From Bog-473 sp963828505 (lineage in GTDB: Bacteria; Actinomycetota; Acidimicrobiia; Acidimicrobiales; RAAP-2), in contig CAWHFM010000012.1 in assembly GCA_963828505.1 (NCBI GenBank), positions 62,001 through 126,000 on the forward strand: 64,000 bases of DNA. Reading direction: 5' to 3'. The notes below the pieces were generated by a model. That model had not been told where the DNA came from. It searched no databases and saw nothing but the letters and a program-made list of their open reading frames with translations. The stretch's first letter is position 1, and every line of letters begins with the position of its first letter. This document shows positions 53,261 to 63,208 of the stretch, in pieces. The translations under genes were made by a program, and so were the position numbers.

Positions 53261-54013
53261 TCAGGCCCCCAGGTGTGCGCCGAAGAAGTCGAAGACGCGC
53301 TGCCACCCGTCGACGGCGGCCTCGGGCCGGTACGCCGTGCGGTCGACGGTGAAGAACGCATGGCCTGCGCCGTCGTAGCGATGGAACTCGTAGTCCTTGC
53401 CGGCGTCCTTCAACGCCGCCTCGAGCTCGTCGACCTGTTCGGGGTTGGGGAACACGTCGTCGTTGCCGAAGAGGCCGAGCAACGGGCAGTCGAGCTCCGC
53501 CACGCGGCCGACCAGTGGCGTGACCTTGAGCGGGAAGCCCTCCGGCGGGGTGCCGACCACGAAGGCGCCGTAACAGTCGACCGCGGCGTCGACCGGCAGG
53601 CTGATCGCGGTGAGGAACGCGTGCCGCCCGCCCGAGCAGTAGCCGATGACGCCGACCTTGCCGTTGCTCGTCGGGAGGGCGCGCAACGCACTCAGAGCAC
53701 CCTTGGCGTCGCCCACGAACTGCTCGTCGGGGACGCCGCCCGCCTCGCGTGCGGCGGCCGCGGCGTCGTCGGGATCCTCATGGAGCCCCTGGCGCGCGTA
53801 GAGGTTGGGACAGAGGGCGTTGTAGCCGTGGGCGGCGAAGCGGCGCGTGATCTCCTTGGTGCCCGAATCCCAGCCGGGAAGATGATGGATCACGATCACC
53901 CCGCCACGGCGTGCCTCGCCGGCGGGGAGCGCTTGGTAGGCGTTGACCTCAGCGCCGGCGTGGCCGGTGATCATGACGTTGCCGGTCGTCATGGCCTCTT
54001 CGGGTGCGGGCAT
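53261..54013 (-). CDS. Dienelactone hydrolase family protein
   Basis: 250-residue alpha/beta hydrolase. The nucleophile is the Cys in GYCSGG (residue about 125), the acid is the Asp in FGNDDVFP and the base is the His in GAGHAFF, the Cys-Asp-His triad of dienelactone hydrolases. The family hydrolyses dienelactones of the chloroaromatic pathway, but many members act on other esters. ATG at 54013 has GAGGAGG about 8 nt upstream. First gene of the operon continuing to the kinase and the LLM oxidoreductase. Confidence 0.9.
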   Translation of the reverse strand: MPAPEEAMTTGNVMITGHAGAEVNAYQALPAGEARRGGVIVIHHLPGWDSGTKEITRRFAAHGYNALCPNLYARQGLHEDPDDAAAAAREAGGVPDEQFVGDAKGALSALRALPTSNGKVGVIGYCSGGRHAFLTAISLPVDAAVDCYGAFVVGTPPEGFPLKVTPLVGRVAELDCPLLGLFGNDDVFPNPEQVDELEAALKDAGKDYEFHRYDGAGHAFFTVDRTAYRPEAAVDGWQRVFDFFGAHLGA

Positions 54014-54147
54014 GCGGGCAGCCTCCTCTTGATATCGGTTCAAATCGGATTCGTATCGGGTTCGTTCGATCCGCCCCGGTGCAGCTGCGCCGCTGCGGGG
54101 CACCCCACTATGGCGCGCCCTACGGGTCCCCGCTCGGCCGGACCGCC

Positions 54148-55347
54148 ATGATGGGCGCCGTGCGACGGACGGTTCTCGCGCTGGTGCTCGGGTTGGGCTT
54201 GGCCGCCGGCCTTCCGGCGAGCGGAGGCGGCGCCGCCGCGCCGTCCGTGCGGACGCTCCTCGGTCCCGGGCAGCTGGACGCGCCGGGCGGCCTGGCGCGC
54301 AGTGCGGCCGGGGACCTCTTCGTGGCCGACACCGGTCATTGCCGGATCCTGGTGCTGGCGCCGCGGGCGTCGACGTTCGACGGACTGCGGCTCCGGCCCG
54401 GCCGGCCCGCCGTCCTGGCCGGCGGGAGCTGTTCGGGGAAGGGGTCCATCGGCTATCCGAGCGCGGTGGCGGTCGACGGGCGGGACGACGTCTTCATCGA
54501 CCTGGCCACGTCGGCCAGGGTGGACGAGGTGCGGGCCGGCGGCGCCGCGGGCCGGCCCGCGCCGGTACCGGTGCTCGGGACGGGGCAGTCCGGGTTCAAC
54601 GGTGACGGGCGGTCCGGGACGGCGACGGAGCTCGACCACCCGGCGGGGATCGCCGTCGATGCCGCCGGTGACCTGTTCGTCGCCGACACTGCGAACTGCC
54701 GGGTGCGGGTGCTGCCGGCGCGCCGCGGCACCATCCTCGGACAGCCGGTCACGGCCGGTCGAGTGGTGACGGTGGCGGGCACGGGCGTGTGCGGCACGGC
54801 CGGGCAGGGGGGTCCCGCCGCCGAGGCGCAGTTGTCGAGTCCGGTCGCCGTCGCCATCGATGCCCGTGGGGACCTGCTGGTGGCCGACAGCGGCGACCAG
54901 TCGGTGCTGTTGAAGGCGGCGCAGGGAGGGACCTTCTACGGCACGTCCGTCGGCACGGGCGACATCGGCGTGGTGCTCGGCGGAACGGGGAGCTATGGGC
55001 CGTATCTCGCCGACGGGGAGTCCGCCACCGGCATCGCGGCGGAGCTCGACGACCCTCGTGCATTGGCGGTCGGCCCGACCGGTGCGCTCTTCGTCACCGA
55101 CGGTTTCATGCACGCCATCCGCGTCGTGCCCGCCACCACCGGCCTGCTGCTCGGACGTTCCATGAGCGCGGGCGATCTGTACACCGCGGCGGGCCAGCTG
55201 CCGGTGAAGACGGCGTCGGGGTTGGGGGACGGCACGCGCTGGATCCTCACCCGGATGGGGACGCCGGTCGGCATCGCCGTCTCGCCGTCGGGGGCCGTGA
55301 CCTACAGCGACGGCAGCCTCGACACCGTGCGCGTGGTGGGCGGGTGA
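54148..55347 (+). CDS. Secreted NHL-repeat beta-propeller protein
   Basis: 399 residues with an N-terminal signal peptide (RRTVLALVLGLGLAAGLPASGGGAAA). At least five NHL-type blades follow, for example LDHPAGIAVDAAGDLFVADTANCRVRV, SSPVAVAIDARGDLLVADSG and DPRALAVGPTGALFVTDG. Propellers of this kind bind ligands or other proteins outside the cell. The next gene, an exported rhamnosidase, starts 7 nt after its stop, so the two are cotranscribed and may act together on surface or plant glycans (inference). Confidence 0.87.
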   Translation: MMGAVRRTVLALVLGLGLAAGLPASGGGAAAPSVRTLLGPGQLDAPGGLARSAAGDLFVADTGHCRILVLAPRASTFDGLRLRPGRPAVLAGGSCSGKGSIGYPSAVAVDGRDDVFIDLATSARVDEVRAGGAAGRPAPVPVLGTGQSGFNGDGRSGTATELDHPAGIAVDAAGDLFVADTANCRVRVLPARRGTILGQPVTAGRVVTVAGTGVCGTAGQGGPAAEAQLSSPVAVAIDARGDLLVADSGDQSVLLKAAQGGTFYGTSVGTGDIGVVLGGTGSYGPYLADGESATGIAAELDDPRALAVGPTGALFVTDGFMHAIRVVPATTGLLLGRSMSAGDLYTAAGQLPVKTASGLGDGTRWILTRMGTPVGIAVSPSGAVTYSDGSLDTVRVVGG

Positions 55348-55354
55348 GAGACCC

Positions 55355-58124
55355 GTGAGCGGCGTGCGTTTCGGCCGGCGCACCTTCCTCGCCTCGTCGG
55401 CCGGGGTGGCGGCGGCCGCCGTCGCGGCACGCGCCGGTGCGGACGCTTCCGGCGCGGCGTCGCCCGGCGCGTCCGGGCTGCACGCGGGGGGTCTGACGGT
55501 GAACGGGCTCGTGAACCCCGTCGGTGTCGATCCCGACGGGTGTTCGTTCGCCTGGACCCTCCGGGCCGCGGGGCGCGACGTCCGGCAGACCGGCTACCGC
55601 ATCCGGGTGATGCGGGCCGACCCCGGGCGGCGGGGGACGGTCTGGGACAGCGGGCCGGTGCTCTCGGCCCGCCAGGCCTTCGTCGCCTACGGCGGTCACG
55701 CGCTCGGCGCCCGACGCCTCCTACGAGTGGACGGTGCAGGCTCGGGGGCAGGCCGAGCAGTGGGGGCCGGTATCGGCGGCGGGCCGCTTCACCACCACGC
55801 TGCGCGACCGGGACTGGACCGCGCTGTGGCTCCGCCCCGCCGCTTCCTCCATGCAGCCGGACCGGGTGACGTACCTGCGGACCGAGGTCACCCCGCCCGG
55901 GGGCGCGCTGGCGCGGGCCACGGTCTACCTGGCGGCGGCGCACACCTACCGCTTCTTCGTGGACGGGGCCGCGGTCGACGCGTGGCCGAGCTTCTGCTAC
56001 CCCGACGAGCAGTACGCGCGCGCCGTCGACCTCACCGGCATGGTGGCGGGCGGCAGGACCAGCGCTCTCGGCGTGCTGCACCGCTGGTACGGGGCGGGCA
56101 AGGGCCGGCCGGCGTCCGCGCCCGGGCTCATCGTCCAGCTCTCGCTGTGGTACGAGGACGGCCGTCACGTCGTCTTCGGCTCCGACGCCAGCTGGCGGGA
56201 GCGGCCGGCCGAGTGGTTGCCGTCGCCACAGCGCAATTCCGACGCCTGCGACTTCGTCGAGTGGATCGACGCCCGCGACCAACCCACGGGGTGGGACCTC
56301 ACCGGCTACGACGACGGGACCTGGCCGCGGACCACCGTCGCCGGTCCAGCCGGGACGGCGCCGTTCACCCGGACATGCGCCCAACGCACCCGCATCACGG
56401 AGCACGTGGTGTCGCCGGCGCGTGTCCGCACCCTCGGATCGGCCACGGGCCCGCGCTCGGTGGTCGTCGACTTCGGCGCGGTCTACCCGGCGCGCCCGCG
56501 CGTCGAGTTCACGTCCGGTCAGGCGGGCGCGACCGTGGCCATGCACGCCGGGTACCTGCTCGATCCCGACGGCGCCGTCTCGACGACCCACGGGACCCAA
56601 GGCACGAACCTCTCCTACTCCTACGTGATGCGCGACGGGGCGCAGACCTTCGAGGCGTTCTCCTACCTCGGCTTCCGCTACCTCCAGATCGACGGCGCAC
56701 CGGGTCCGATTCAGCCGGGCCAGGTGCACGCGCTGGCGCGTCACGCCGCCATGCCCGAGGTCCCGGCGGCGACGTTCACCAGCAGCGACCCCCGGCTCGA
56801 CGCCGTGTGGGCCCTCAACGCACGCTCGTGCCGGTACTGCTGTCACGAGCAGTTCGTCGACACCCCCACCCGGGAGAAGGCGCAATTCCTCTGGGACGCG
56901 GCGAACGAGTCCGAGGCGGTCATGCACGCCTACGGCGAGCAGAACCTGTCGTGGCAGGGGCTGCGAGACGTGGCCCGCGGCCAGGCGCGGTTCTGGCCCG
57001 ACGGGCGGGTCAACGTCGTCTACCCGTACGGCTTCGGAGCCCGCGACATCCCGACCTTCACCGAGCGCTACCCGGAGTGGCTGTGGCGCTACTACCTCTC
57101 GACCGGCGACCGCGACACCGCGGTGGGTCTCTACCCGAGCGCGGCGCGGGTCGGCGACTGGCTGTGGGGAGCACGTCGGCCCGGCACCGGGTTGCTCTAC
57201 GGGCTGGCCGACGTGCCCGAGGGTGATCCCTTCTACGGGTACGACCTGGCGGTGGCCGCCGACACGGCGAGCAACGTCCTCGGGGTCAACGCGCTCAACC
57301 GGATCGCGCAGCTGGCCGACCTGGCCGGCGACACGCCCGGCGCGACGCGCCTGCGGACTCGGGCCGCGCTGCTGACGGGCGCCGTGAACGCCCGCCTCGT
57401 GCGCGCCGACGGGACCTACGTCGACGGCGTCGACGCGGACGGAGCGCCGAGCCGCCACGCCTCGCAGGAGGCGAACGCGCTCGCCCTCGCCTACGGGGTC
57501 GTCCCAGCGGCCGCCGTGGCCCGGGTGGGCGCCTACGTGGCCTCGCTCGGCCTTCAGGTCGGCCCGAACCACGGGCTCGAGCTGATGCGCGGGTTGGCCG
57601 CCGCCGACCGTCCGGCCGACATGGTCCGGCTGCTCACGGACGCCTCGGTGCCGGGCTGGGCCCACATCCTGGCGGCGGGCGGCACCTTCACGTGGGAGAC
57701 CTGGACGCCGAGCGACCTCATCGGCGACTCCATGTCCCACGGGTGGGGTTCGTCCGCGCTCGTCACCATGCAGGAGACCCTGCTCGGCGTCTCGTCGATG
57801 GAACCCGATCCCGACGGCACGGTACGGGTGACCGTGGCTCCGCCGAGGGGGGCGCTGACGCACGCGGCCGGGTCGGTGCCGACGGTCGCCGGACCGCTGG
57901 AGCTGTCGTGGGAGCGCAGGGCCGGCGGGAGCGGCATCGACCTGGAGCTCACGGTGCCGGCCAACGCCGCGGCGGTCGTGCACCTGCCGGCGACCGACGC
58001 CACCAAGGTGCGCGAGGGCGGCGTCGCCGCCGGCCGCGCCCGCGGCGTCTCGGTGTACTCCATGGCGGACGGGACCGCGGTGCTCGGGGTCGGGGGCGGG
58101 GAGTACCACTTCTCGACCGCCTGA
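55355..58124 (+). pseudogene. Tat-exported alpha-L-rhamnosidase (GH78), frameshifted
   Basis: About 922 residues when repaired. GTG 55355 starts a twin-arginine signal (FGRRTFLASSAGVAAAAVAA). The N-terminal part ends in FVAYGGHAL; near 55705 the frame shifts and continues as APDASYEWTVQARGQ, then WTALWLRP..., TVYLAAAHTYRFFVDG, and the catalytic (alpha/alpha)6 barrel with CHEQFVDTPTREKAQFLWDA, the GH78 motif containing the general acid/base region, and TWETWTPSD. One base change in the reading restores the gene. It removes terminal rhamnose from glycans outside the cell. In its present form it would be truncated after about 120 residues. Confidence 0.82.
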
Positions 58125-58197
58125 GGCGACCGTTCTCCCTCGGCGCACGGCCGAGCTCGGCCTCGTGCCACGAGGTCGAAGCAGAAGGGCTGGGCAG

Positions 58198-58917
58198 GTG
58201 GTGGATGGCGAGGCCGAAGCGGCGGATGGAAGACATGGAAGACATGGAAGACATGGAAGGGGTGACGGCGCTCCCCCGGGACGGCCCGGCAGGTCGGCCC
58301 GGGCCGAGTACCTGAGGCGCCGGTCGGCCGACGACACCCGCCGGCGCGACCGCTTCGGTCCGCTGGCGCCGCTCGTCGGCCTCCTGGCCGGACCGAGGGC
58401 CTCCACCGACGCCTGGGACCGAGGGGCGGAGGGCGAGGAGCAAGTGGGGCGGGTGCTCGACCACGCGGTCGGCGCCGGCGGATGGGTCCTCCACGACCGC
58501 TCGGTGCCGGGGACGCGGGCCAACATCGACCACCTCGTGGTCGTCCGCTCGGGTGTCTGGGTGATCGACTCCAAGCACTACCGCGGCAGGATCGAGCGGC
58601 ACCGCTCGGGCCTGCTCGCCCTGAGGACGGGCCTCTTCGTGGCCGGGCGCGACGCCGGGCGGCTCGTGGATGCGGCGGAGCGTCAACGCGCCCGGGTGGA
58701 ACGCGCGCTCGCCCGCCACGTGCCGGTGCGGGCCGCGCTGTGCTTCACCGGCGCTCGCTGGCCGCCGTTGGCCCGGCCCTTCTCGCTCGACGGCGTCCTC
58801 GTCACCTGGCCCGCCGCGCTGGGCCGGACGCTGCGCGCGCCTGGACCCCTCGGCGCGGCCGAACGGGCACGGCTCGCCGACCAGCTGTCACGGTCCTTCC
58901 CGCCCTATGGAGGTTGA
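58198..58917 (+). CDS. NERD-domain (nuclease-related) protein
   Basis: 239 residues. Residues 70-190 match NERD: DRGAEGEEQVGRVLD, then WVLHDRSVPGTRANIDHLVV and VWVIDSKHYRGRIE, i.e. the E, D and D-x-K acid pattern of restriction-endonuclease-like folds. The family is linked to DNA processing; exact function unknown. GTG 58198 is chosen because AGAAGGG lies 8 nt before; the N-terminal 40 residues then include the Arg-His-Gly repeat and may not be structured. Convergent with lysS. Confidence 0.8.
   Translation: MVDGEAEAADGRHGRHGRHGRGDGAPPGRPGRSARAEYLRRRSADDTRRRDRFGPLAPLVGLLAGPRASTDAWDRGAEGEEQVGRVLDHAVGAGGWVLHDRSVPGTRANIDHLVVVRSGVWVIDSKHYRGRIERHRSGLLALRTGLFVAGRDAGRLVDAAERQRARVERALARHVPVRAALCFTGARWPPLARPFSLDGVLVTWPAALGRTLRAPGPLGAAERARLADQLSRSFPPYGG
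58226..58260 (+). repeat. ATGGAAGAC 9-bp tandem repeat, about 4 units
   Basis: 3.9 perfect copies of a 9-bp unit at the 5' end of the NERD gene; in the gene frame it codes Arg-His-Gly repeats, in another frame Met-Glu-Asp. Unit number is likely variable. Confidence 0.8.
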
Positions 58918-58960
58918 GCGCAGCGGAACGCAGCGCACCCAGCCTGCGCCGCGGCGGAGC

Positions 58961-60481
58961 TCAGCCCGGCGCTTCGGGCCGAAGCAGCGGGAAGAGGATC
59001 ACGTCGCGGATCGACGTCACCTCGGCCACGAGCATGACCAGGCGGTCGATGCCGATGCCGATGCCCGATGTCGGGGGCAGGCCGTACTCGAGCGCGCGTA
59101 CGAAGATGCGGTCGGCCGGATGCGCCTCGAGGTCGCCCGACGCCGCCGCGGCCGAGGTGGCCCGGAAACGCTCCTCTTGTTCCTCGGGCACGTTCAGCTC
59201 GCTGTAGCCGTTGGCCAGCTCCCTACCGTCGACCACCAACTGGAAGCGGTCGGCCATGGCTGGGTCGTCCGGCCGGTGCCGCGCCAGCGGGCTGACCTCG
59301 ACCGGGAAGCCGCAGATGAATTCAGGATCGGAGACCTGAGGCTGGAGCACCGTGTCGTAGAGCTCGAAGATCAGCTTTCCCGAGCCCCATTCGGGGAGAT
59401 ACGGCACGTGCTGGGCGTCGCACACGGCCCGGATGAGGCCGACGTCGTCGGTCGGGTGGAGTCGCTGGCCGACGGCCTCTTCCAAGAGGTCGAGCAGCTC
59501 GTGGCGGGGCCACGGCGGGGTCAGGTCGACCTTGCGGTCACCGAAGGTGAACGAGAGCCGCCCGACCGCAGCCCGCGCCGCGGCGACCATGACGCGCTCG
59601 GTCAGGTCCATGCCGTCGTGCACGTCGCCGAAAGCCTGGTACGCCTCGAGCGTCGTGAACTCGGGACTGTGTCGCGTGTCGATGCCCTCGTTGCGGAAGT
59701 TGCGCGAAATCTCGAAGACGCGTTCGTAGCCGCCGACCACGAGGCGCTTCAAGAACAGCTCCGGGGCGATGCGCAGGCTCAGATCGATGTCGAGCGCGTT
59801 GGAGTGGGTCCGGAACGGCCTGGCGATGGCACCACCGGCCAGGCTCTGGAGGACGGGCGTCTCGACCTCGACGAACCCCGCCTCGGCCATCGACGACCTC
59901 AAGGAGGCGAGCGTCTTGAACCGGATGTCGAAGACGCGCCGCGAGTCGGCGTTGGCCAGCAGGTCGACCTCGCGCTGGCGGTACCTGGTGTCCTCGTCGT
60001 TGAGTCCGTGCCACTTGTCCGGCAAGGGACGGACGGCCTTGGACAGCATGGACAACGAGACGACGTCGACCGACAACTCACCCCGGCGGCTCGTCACCAC
60101 CTCGCCCGTCGCGCCGACCCAGTCCCCCAGGTCGAGGGCGTCGCGGACGGCGGTGGCGTCGTCGCCGAGCTCGGCCGCGCTCATCAGCAGTTGGATGCCG
60201 CCACTCACGTCTTGCAACGTGGCGAAGACCAGCTTGCCGTGGCCCCGGATGCTCGCCACCCGTCCGGCCACGCTCACCTCCGCGCCCGTCCGCGTGTCCG
60301 GTCCGAGATCGGCGTAGCGCTCATGCAGCTGTGCCGCGGTGTCGGTCCGGTCGAAGCGCAACGGATAGGGATCGAGACCGCGACGGCGCAGCCCGTCGCG
60401 CTTGGCCCGCCGCTCCTCGACCAGCGCGTCGCCGGAGGACCCGCGCTCGGACCCGGACGCGCGCTCGGTGCCTTCCTCCAC
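58961..60481 (-). CDS. lysS: Lysyl-tRNA synthetase, class II
   Basis: 506 residues. N-terminal OB fold for anticodon binding (VSVAGRVASIRGHGKLVFATL), class II motif 2 in FEISRNFRNEGIDTRHSPEFT and motif 3 in TSGIGIGIDRLVM. It charges tRNA-Lys with lysine. The first 25 residues are low-complexity and acidic. The coincidence with the tRNA-Lys gene at 39.95 kb is probably chance. Conserved housekeeping gene. Confidence 0.95.
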   Translation of the reverse strand: MEEGTERASGSERGSSGDALVEERRAKRDGLRRRGLDPYPLRFDRTDTAAQLHERYADLGPDTRTGAEVSVAGRVASIRGHGKLVFATLQDVSGGIQLLMSAAELGDDATAVRDALDLGDWVGATGEVVTSRRGELSVDVVSLSMLSKAVRPLPDKWHGLNDEDTRYRQREVDLLANADSRRVFDIRFKTLASLRSSMAEAGFVEVETPVLQSLAGGAIARPFRTHSNALDIDLSLRIAPELFLKRLVVGGYERVFEISRNFRNEGIDTRHSPEFTTLEAYQAFGDVHDGMDLTERVMVAAARAAVGRLSFTFGDRKVDLTPPWPRHELLDLLEEAVGQRLHPTDDVGLIRAVCDAQHVPYLPEWGSGKLIFELYDTVLQPQVSDPEFICGFPVEVSPLARHRPDDPAMADRFQLVVDGRELANGYSELNVPEEQEERFRATSAAAASGDLEAHPADRIFVRALEYGLPPTSGIGIGIDRLVMLVAEVTSIRDVILFPLLRPEAPG

Positions 60482-60841
60482 CTCGACCCTCCTCGACCGC
60501 TCGGACGGCGGTCCACGTGCGAACTCGGAACGGTCAGCTTACCGACGTCGGGGTCGCTCCCCGGGAGAGGACGGTCGACTGCCGGCACCCTCTCCTGCGT
60601 GTTCACGCGTCGACCACCCCGTCGGGTCGCCGCCGGTCACGAAATTCGGTGCCCCGCTATGGTCACGGGGCGTCGGCGTCACTGCACCCGGCCGGAGACG
60701 AGGCGCCGGAGGGCGAGGGTCGTGGAGCCAGCACGACGTGGCGACGCGCGGCATAGGCGCCCGAAAAGGGCGCGACGACGATCGGAGGTTGATGGACATG
60801 AGCGACGGCGATCCGGGCTCGCCCGGACGATGGAGCAGCCG
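60482..60841. other. Divergent intergenic region
   Basis: 360 bp between the lysS start (minus) and the enoyl-CoA hydratase start (plus); carries both promoters. No gene, T-box or other riboswitch recognised. Confidence 0.45.
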
Positions 60842-61609
60842 ATGAGCCGCGTCGAGGTCGAGGACGCCGCGCCCGGCGTGCGGGTCGTGACCTTCGCCCG
60901 GCCCGAAGTGCGCAACGCGTTCGACACCGCCATGTACCTGCAGGTGACCTCGGCCCTGCGCGCCGCGGACGACGACGAAGGGGTGGGTGCCGTCGTGCTC
61001 ACCGGAAGCGGCAGCGCGTTCACCTCGGGCCAGGACCTGGCCGAGATGGCCGCCATGGCCACCGGCACGGCCGTGGAGGGCGCGGGCGGCGGCTTCGTCG
61101 GGCTGCTCGAACTGCTCACCGACATGTCGGTGCCCCTGCTCGCCGCGGTGAACGGCGTCGCGGTGGGTCTGGGGTTCACCATTCTCGGGCATTGCGACCT
61201 CGTCCTGGTCGACCCCGCCGCCCGGCTGCGCGTGCCCTTCGCCGAGCTCGGGGTGCCGCCCGAGGCCGCCAGCACCCTCCTCTTCCCCGCCGCCATGGGC
61301 TGGCAGCGTGCCGCGCGCATCCTGCTCACCTCCGACTGGGTCGGGGCGGCCGAGCTGGTGGAGCTCGGCTTGGCGCTGAAGGTGAGCGAGCCCGGCGCGG
61401 TACTGGGGGAGACCGTCGCCCTGGCGGCGCGGATCGCGTCGCACCCGCGCCCCGCCACCCGCGCCGCCGTGTCTCTCATGCGGGCGGCCCGGCGCGACGC
61501 CGTCCTGGACGCCAACCGCCGGGAGCAGGGCGCGTTCGGCGCCATCCTCGGAGGCGCGGCGCAGTCGGGCACCCTGGCCGAGTTCGCCGCCAAGCGCCCG
61601 CCGGCCTGA
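60842..61609 (+). CDS. Enoyl-CoA hydratase/isomerase
   Basis: 255 residues, crotonase family: GSGSAFTSGQDLAEM and VNGVAVGLGFTILGHCDLVL form the oxyanion hole; FAELGVPPEAASTLLFP holds the Glu of the active site. ATG 60842 has GGAGCAG in front; ATG 60830 is the longer alternative. It lies 2 nt before the LLM gene start, so both belong to one operon, an acyl-CoA/F420 combination. Confidence 0.88.
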   Translation: MSRVEVEDAAPGVRVVTFARPEVRNAFDTAMYLQVTSALRAADDDEGVGAVVLTGSGSAFTSGQDLAEMAAMATGTAVEGAGGGFVGLLELLTDMSVPLLAAVNGVAVGLGFTILGHCDLVLVDPAARLRVPFAELGVPPEAASTLLFPAAMGWQRAARILLTSDWVGAAELVELGLALKVSEPGAVLGETVALAARIASHPRPATRAAVSLMRAARRDAVLDANRREQGAFGAILGGAAQSGTLAEFAAKRPPA

Positions 61610-61611
61610 CG

Positions 61612-62472
61612 GTGCGGCTCGGCATCACCGCCGCCCTCACCGACCTCGACATCGCACCAGCCGAGCTGGCGATGATGGTGGAGGGGCTCGGCTTCGACTC
61701 GTTCTGGCTCCCCGAGCACACCCATCTGCCGGTGCGCGAGGACGTGCCGCCCGCCCTCGTCGAGGGGGTGCGCCTCGACGACTACAAGCGCTGCGTGGAT
61801 CCGCTCGTGGCGCTGGCCATGGCTGCCGCGGTGACTGAGAGGATCGGGCTCGGGACCGGAGTCCTGCTCGTGGCTCAGCACGACCCGATCCTGCTGGCCA
61901 AGCAGGTGGCGACGCTCGACTCCCTGTCGAACGGGCGCGTCACGCTCGGCGTGGGCTTCGGGTGGAACCGGACCGAAGCGGAGGACCACGGGGTCGACTT
62001 CGACCGGCGGCGCACCGTCGTGCGCGAGCACCTCGCTGCCGCGGAGGCCATCTGGTCGAACGAGCAGGCCGAGTTCCACGGCGAGTTCGTGGACTTCGGC
62101 CCCACCTGGTCGTGGCCCAAGCCGGTGCAGCAGCCGCGGGTACGCACGCTGGTCGGCGGGGGCGCGAGCGACACGGTGCTGGCCGCGGTGGCCGAGAGCG
62201 CGGACGGATGGATCCCCATCGGCGGCGGCGGGCTGGCCGGTGCCCTGCCCCGGCTCCGCCACCTGGCCGAAGCGGCCGGGCGGGATCCGGGCCTCCTCGA
62301 CGTGGTCCCCTTCGGCACGATCGCCGGCGTGGCCAAGCTCGAGCACTTCGCCCGTCTCGGCGTCGCCGAGGTCGTGCTCCGCCTCCGCGCCGGCCCGGCT
62401 CTAGATGTGCGGGCCGAGATCGAGTCGCTGGCGCCCTTGGTCGAACGCGCCGCCGCCCTGGGGCCGAGCTGA
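61612..62472 (+). CDS. LLM-class F420-dependent oxidoreductase
   Basis: 286 residues. FDSFWLPEHTHLP, RIGLGTGVLLVAQHDPILLAKQVATL, LGVGFGWNRTEAEDHGVDF and VRTLVGGGASDTVLAAVAES are the features of the TIGR03619-like F420-dependent group. GTG 61612 starts 2 nt after the hydratase stop. Third LLM gene of the window and the most different from the other two. Confidence 0.88.
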   Translation: MRLGITAALTDLDIAPAELAMMVEGLGFDSFWLPEHTHLPVREDVPPALVEGVRLDDYKRCVDPLVALAMAAAVTERIGLGTGVLLVAQHDPILLAKQVATLDSLSNGRVTLGVGFGWNRTEAEDHGVDFDRRRTVVREHLAAAEAIWSNEQAEFHGEFVDFGPTWSWPKPVQQPRVRTLVGGGASDTVLAAVAESADGWIPIGGGGLAGALPRLRHLAEAAGRDPGLLDVVPFGTIAGVAKLEHFARLGVAEVVLRLRAGPALDVRAEIESLAPLVERAAALGPS

Positions 62473-62491
62473 TCGGATCCCGAGGTGGAGC

Positions 62492-63208
62492 TCAGTACCG
62501 CGGGAGGGCGACGAAGGCCACCACGTAGGCGAACAGCGCCGCGCCCACCAGGGTGCAGGCGTGGAAGACCTCGTGGAAGCCGAAGACCGCCGGCCATGGG
62601 TCCGGCCGCTTCCGCGAATAGACGACCGCCCCCGCCGTGTACGCCGCGCCGGCGGCCAGCATGAGCACGAAACCGCCCGCTCCGAGGCTCCGCCAGAGCT
62701 GTGGTGCCACGACGACCGGGCACCACCCGACGACCACATAGGGGACCGCCACGACCCATTGCGGCGCGTCCAACCAGAGCTGACGCAGCGCGATGCCGGC
62801 CGCCGCGCCCGTCCACACCATGGCCAGCACGAGCGCTTGGGCCCAGCCGTTCAGCGCCAGCACCGACACGGCCGTCGACGTCCCGGCGATGCCGACGAAG
62901 ATCGCGCTGTGGTCGGCTCGGCGCATGCGACGCCATGCGCGCGCCGACCAGCGCACCCGGTGAAAGGCGGCGCTGGTGCCGAACATGATCAGCATGCCCG
63001 CCACGTACACGGCGAGGGCCGCCTTGGCCTCGGCGTCGGGACCCGCCGCGATCAGGAACGGACCGGCAACCAGCCAGGCCACGAACGCGCCCAGGTGGAG
63101 CCATCCCCGCAGGAGGGGTCGGCGGCCCAGGTTGTCGGCCTCGCGGCCCTGCTCGCCCTGGGTCAGGGGCGAGGTCTCGACGTCGGCGCTCGGCACGGAT
63201 CGATCCAC
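62492..63208 (-). CDS. Hemolysin III family (AdipoR/HlyIII) membrane protein
   Basis: 238 residues with seven hydrophobic helices. Conserved HlyIII/PAQR residues: SAAFHRVRW, RRMRRADHSAIF and FGFHEVFHACT, whose His residues and Asp coordinate zinc in the family. Bacterial members are integral membrane proteins of unclear physiology, not true toxins. Its GTG start (63208) shares one base with the serB stop codon (TAGTG), so it is coupled to serB. Confidence 0.9.
   Translation of the reverse strand: MDRSVPSADVETSPLTQGEQGREADNLGRRPLLRGWLHLGAFVAWLVAGPFLIAAGPDAEAKAALAVYVAGMLIMFGTSAAFHRVRWSARAWRRMRRADHSAIFVGIAGTSTAVSVLALNGWAQALVLAMVWTGAAAGIALRQLWLDAPQWVVAVPYVVVGWCPVVVAPQLWRSLGAGGFVLMLAAGAAYTAGAVVYSRKRPDPWPAVFGFHEVFHACTLVGAALFAYVVAFVALPRY

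Noticed and set aside
51094..53361. 755-residue fusion of a kinase and an LLM oxidoreductase
   Set aside because: The apparent fusion exists only because the kinase is frameshifted into the LLM frame; the LLM gene has its own ATG at 52023 and the kinase its own stop at 52049.
58670..61609. 979-residue frame ending in the enoyl-CoA hydratase
   Set aside because: The first 720 residues are the antisense of lysS; the real gene starts at 60842.
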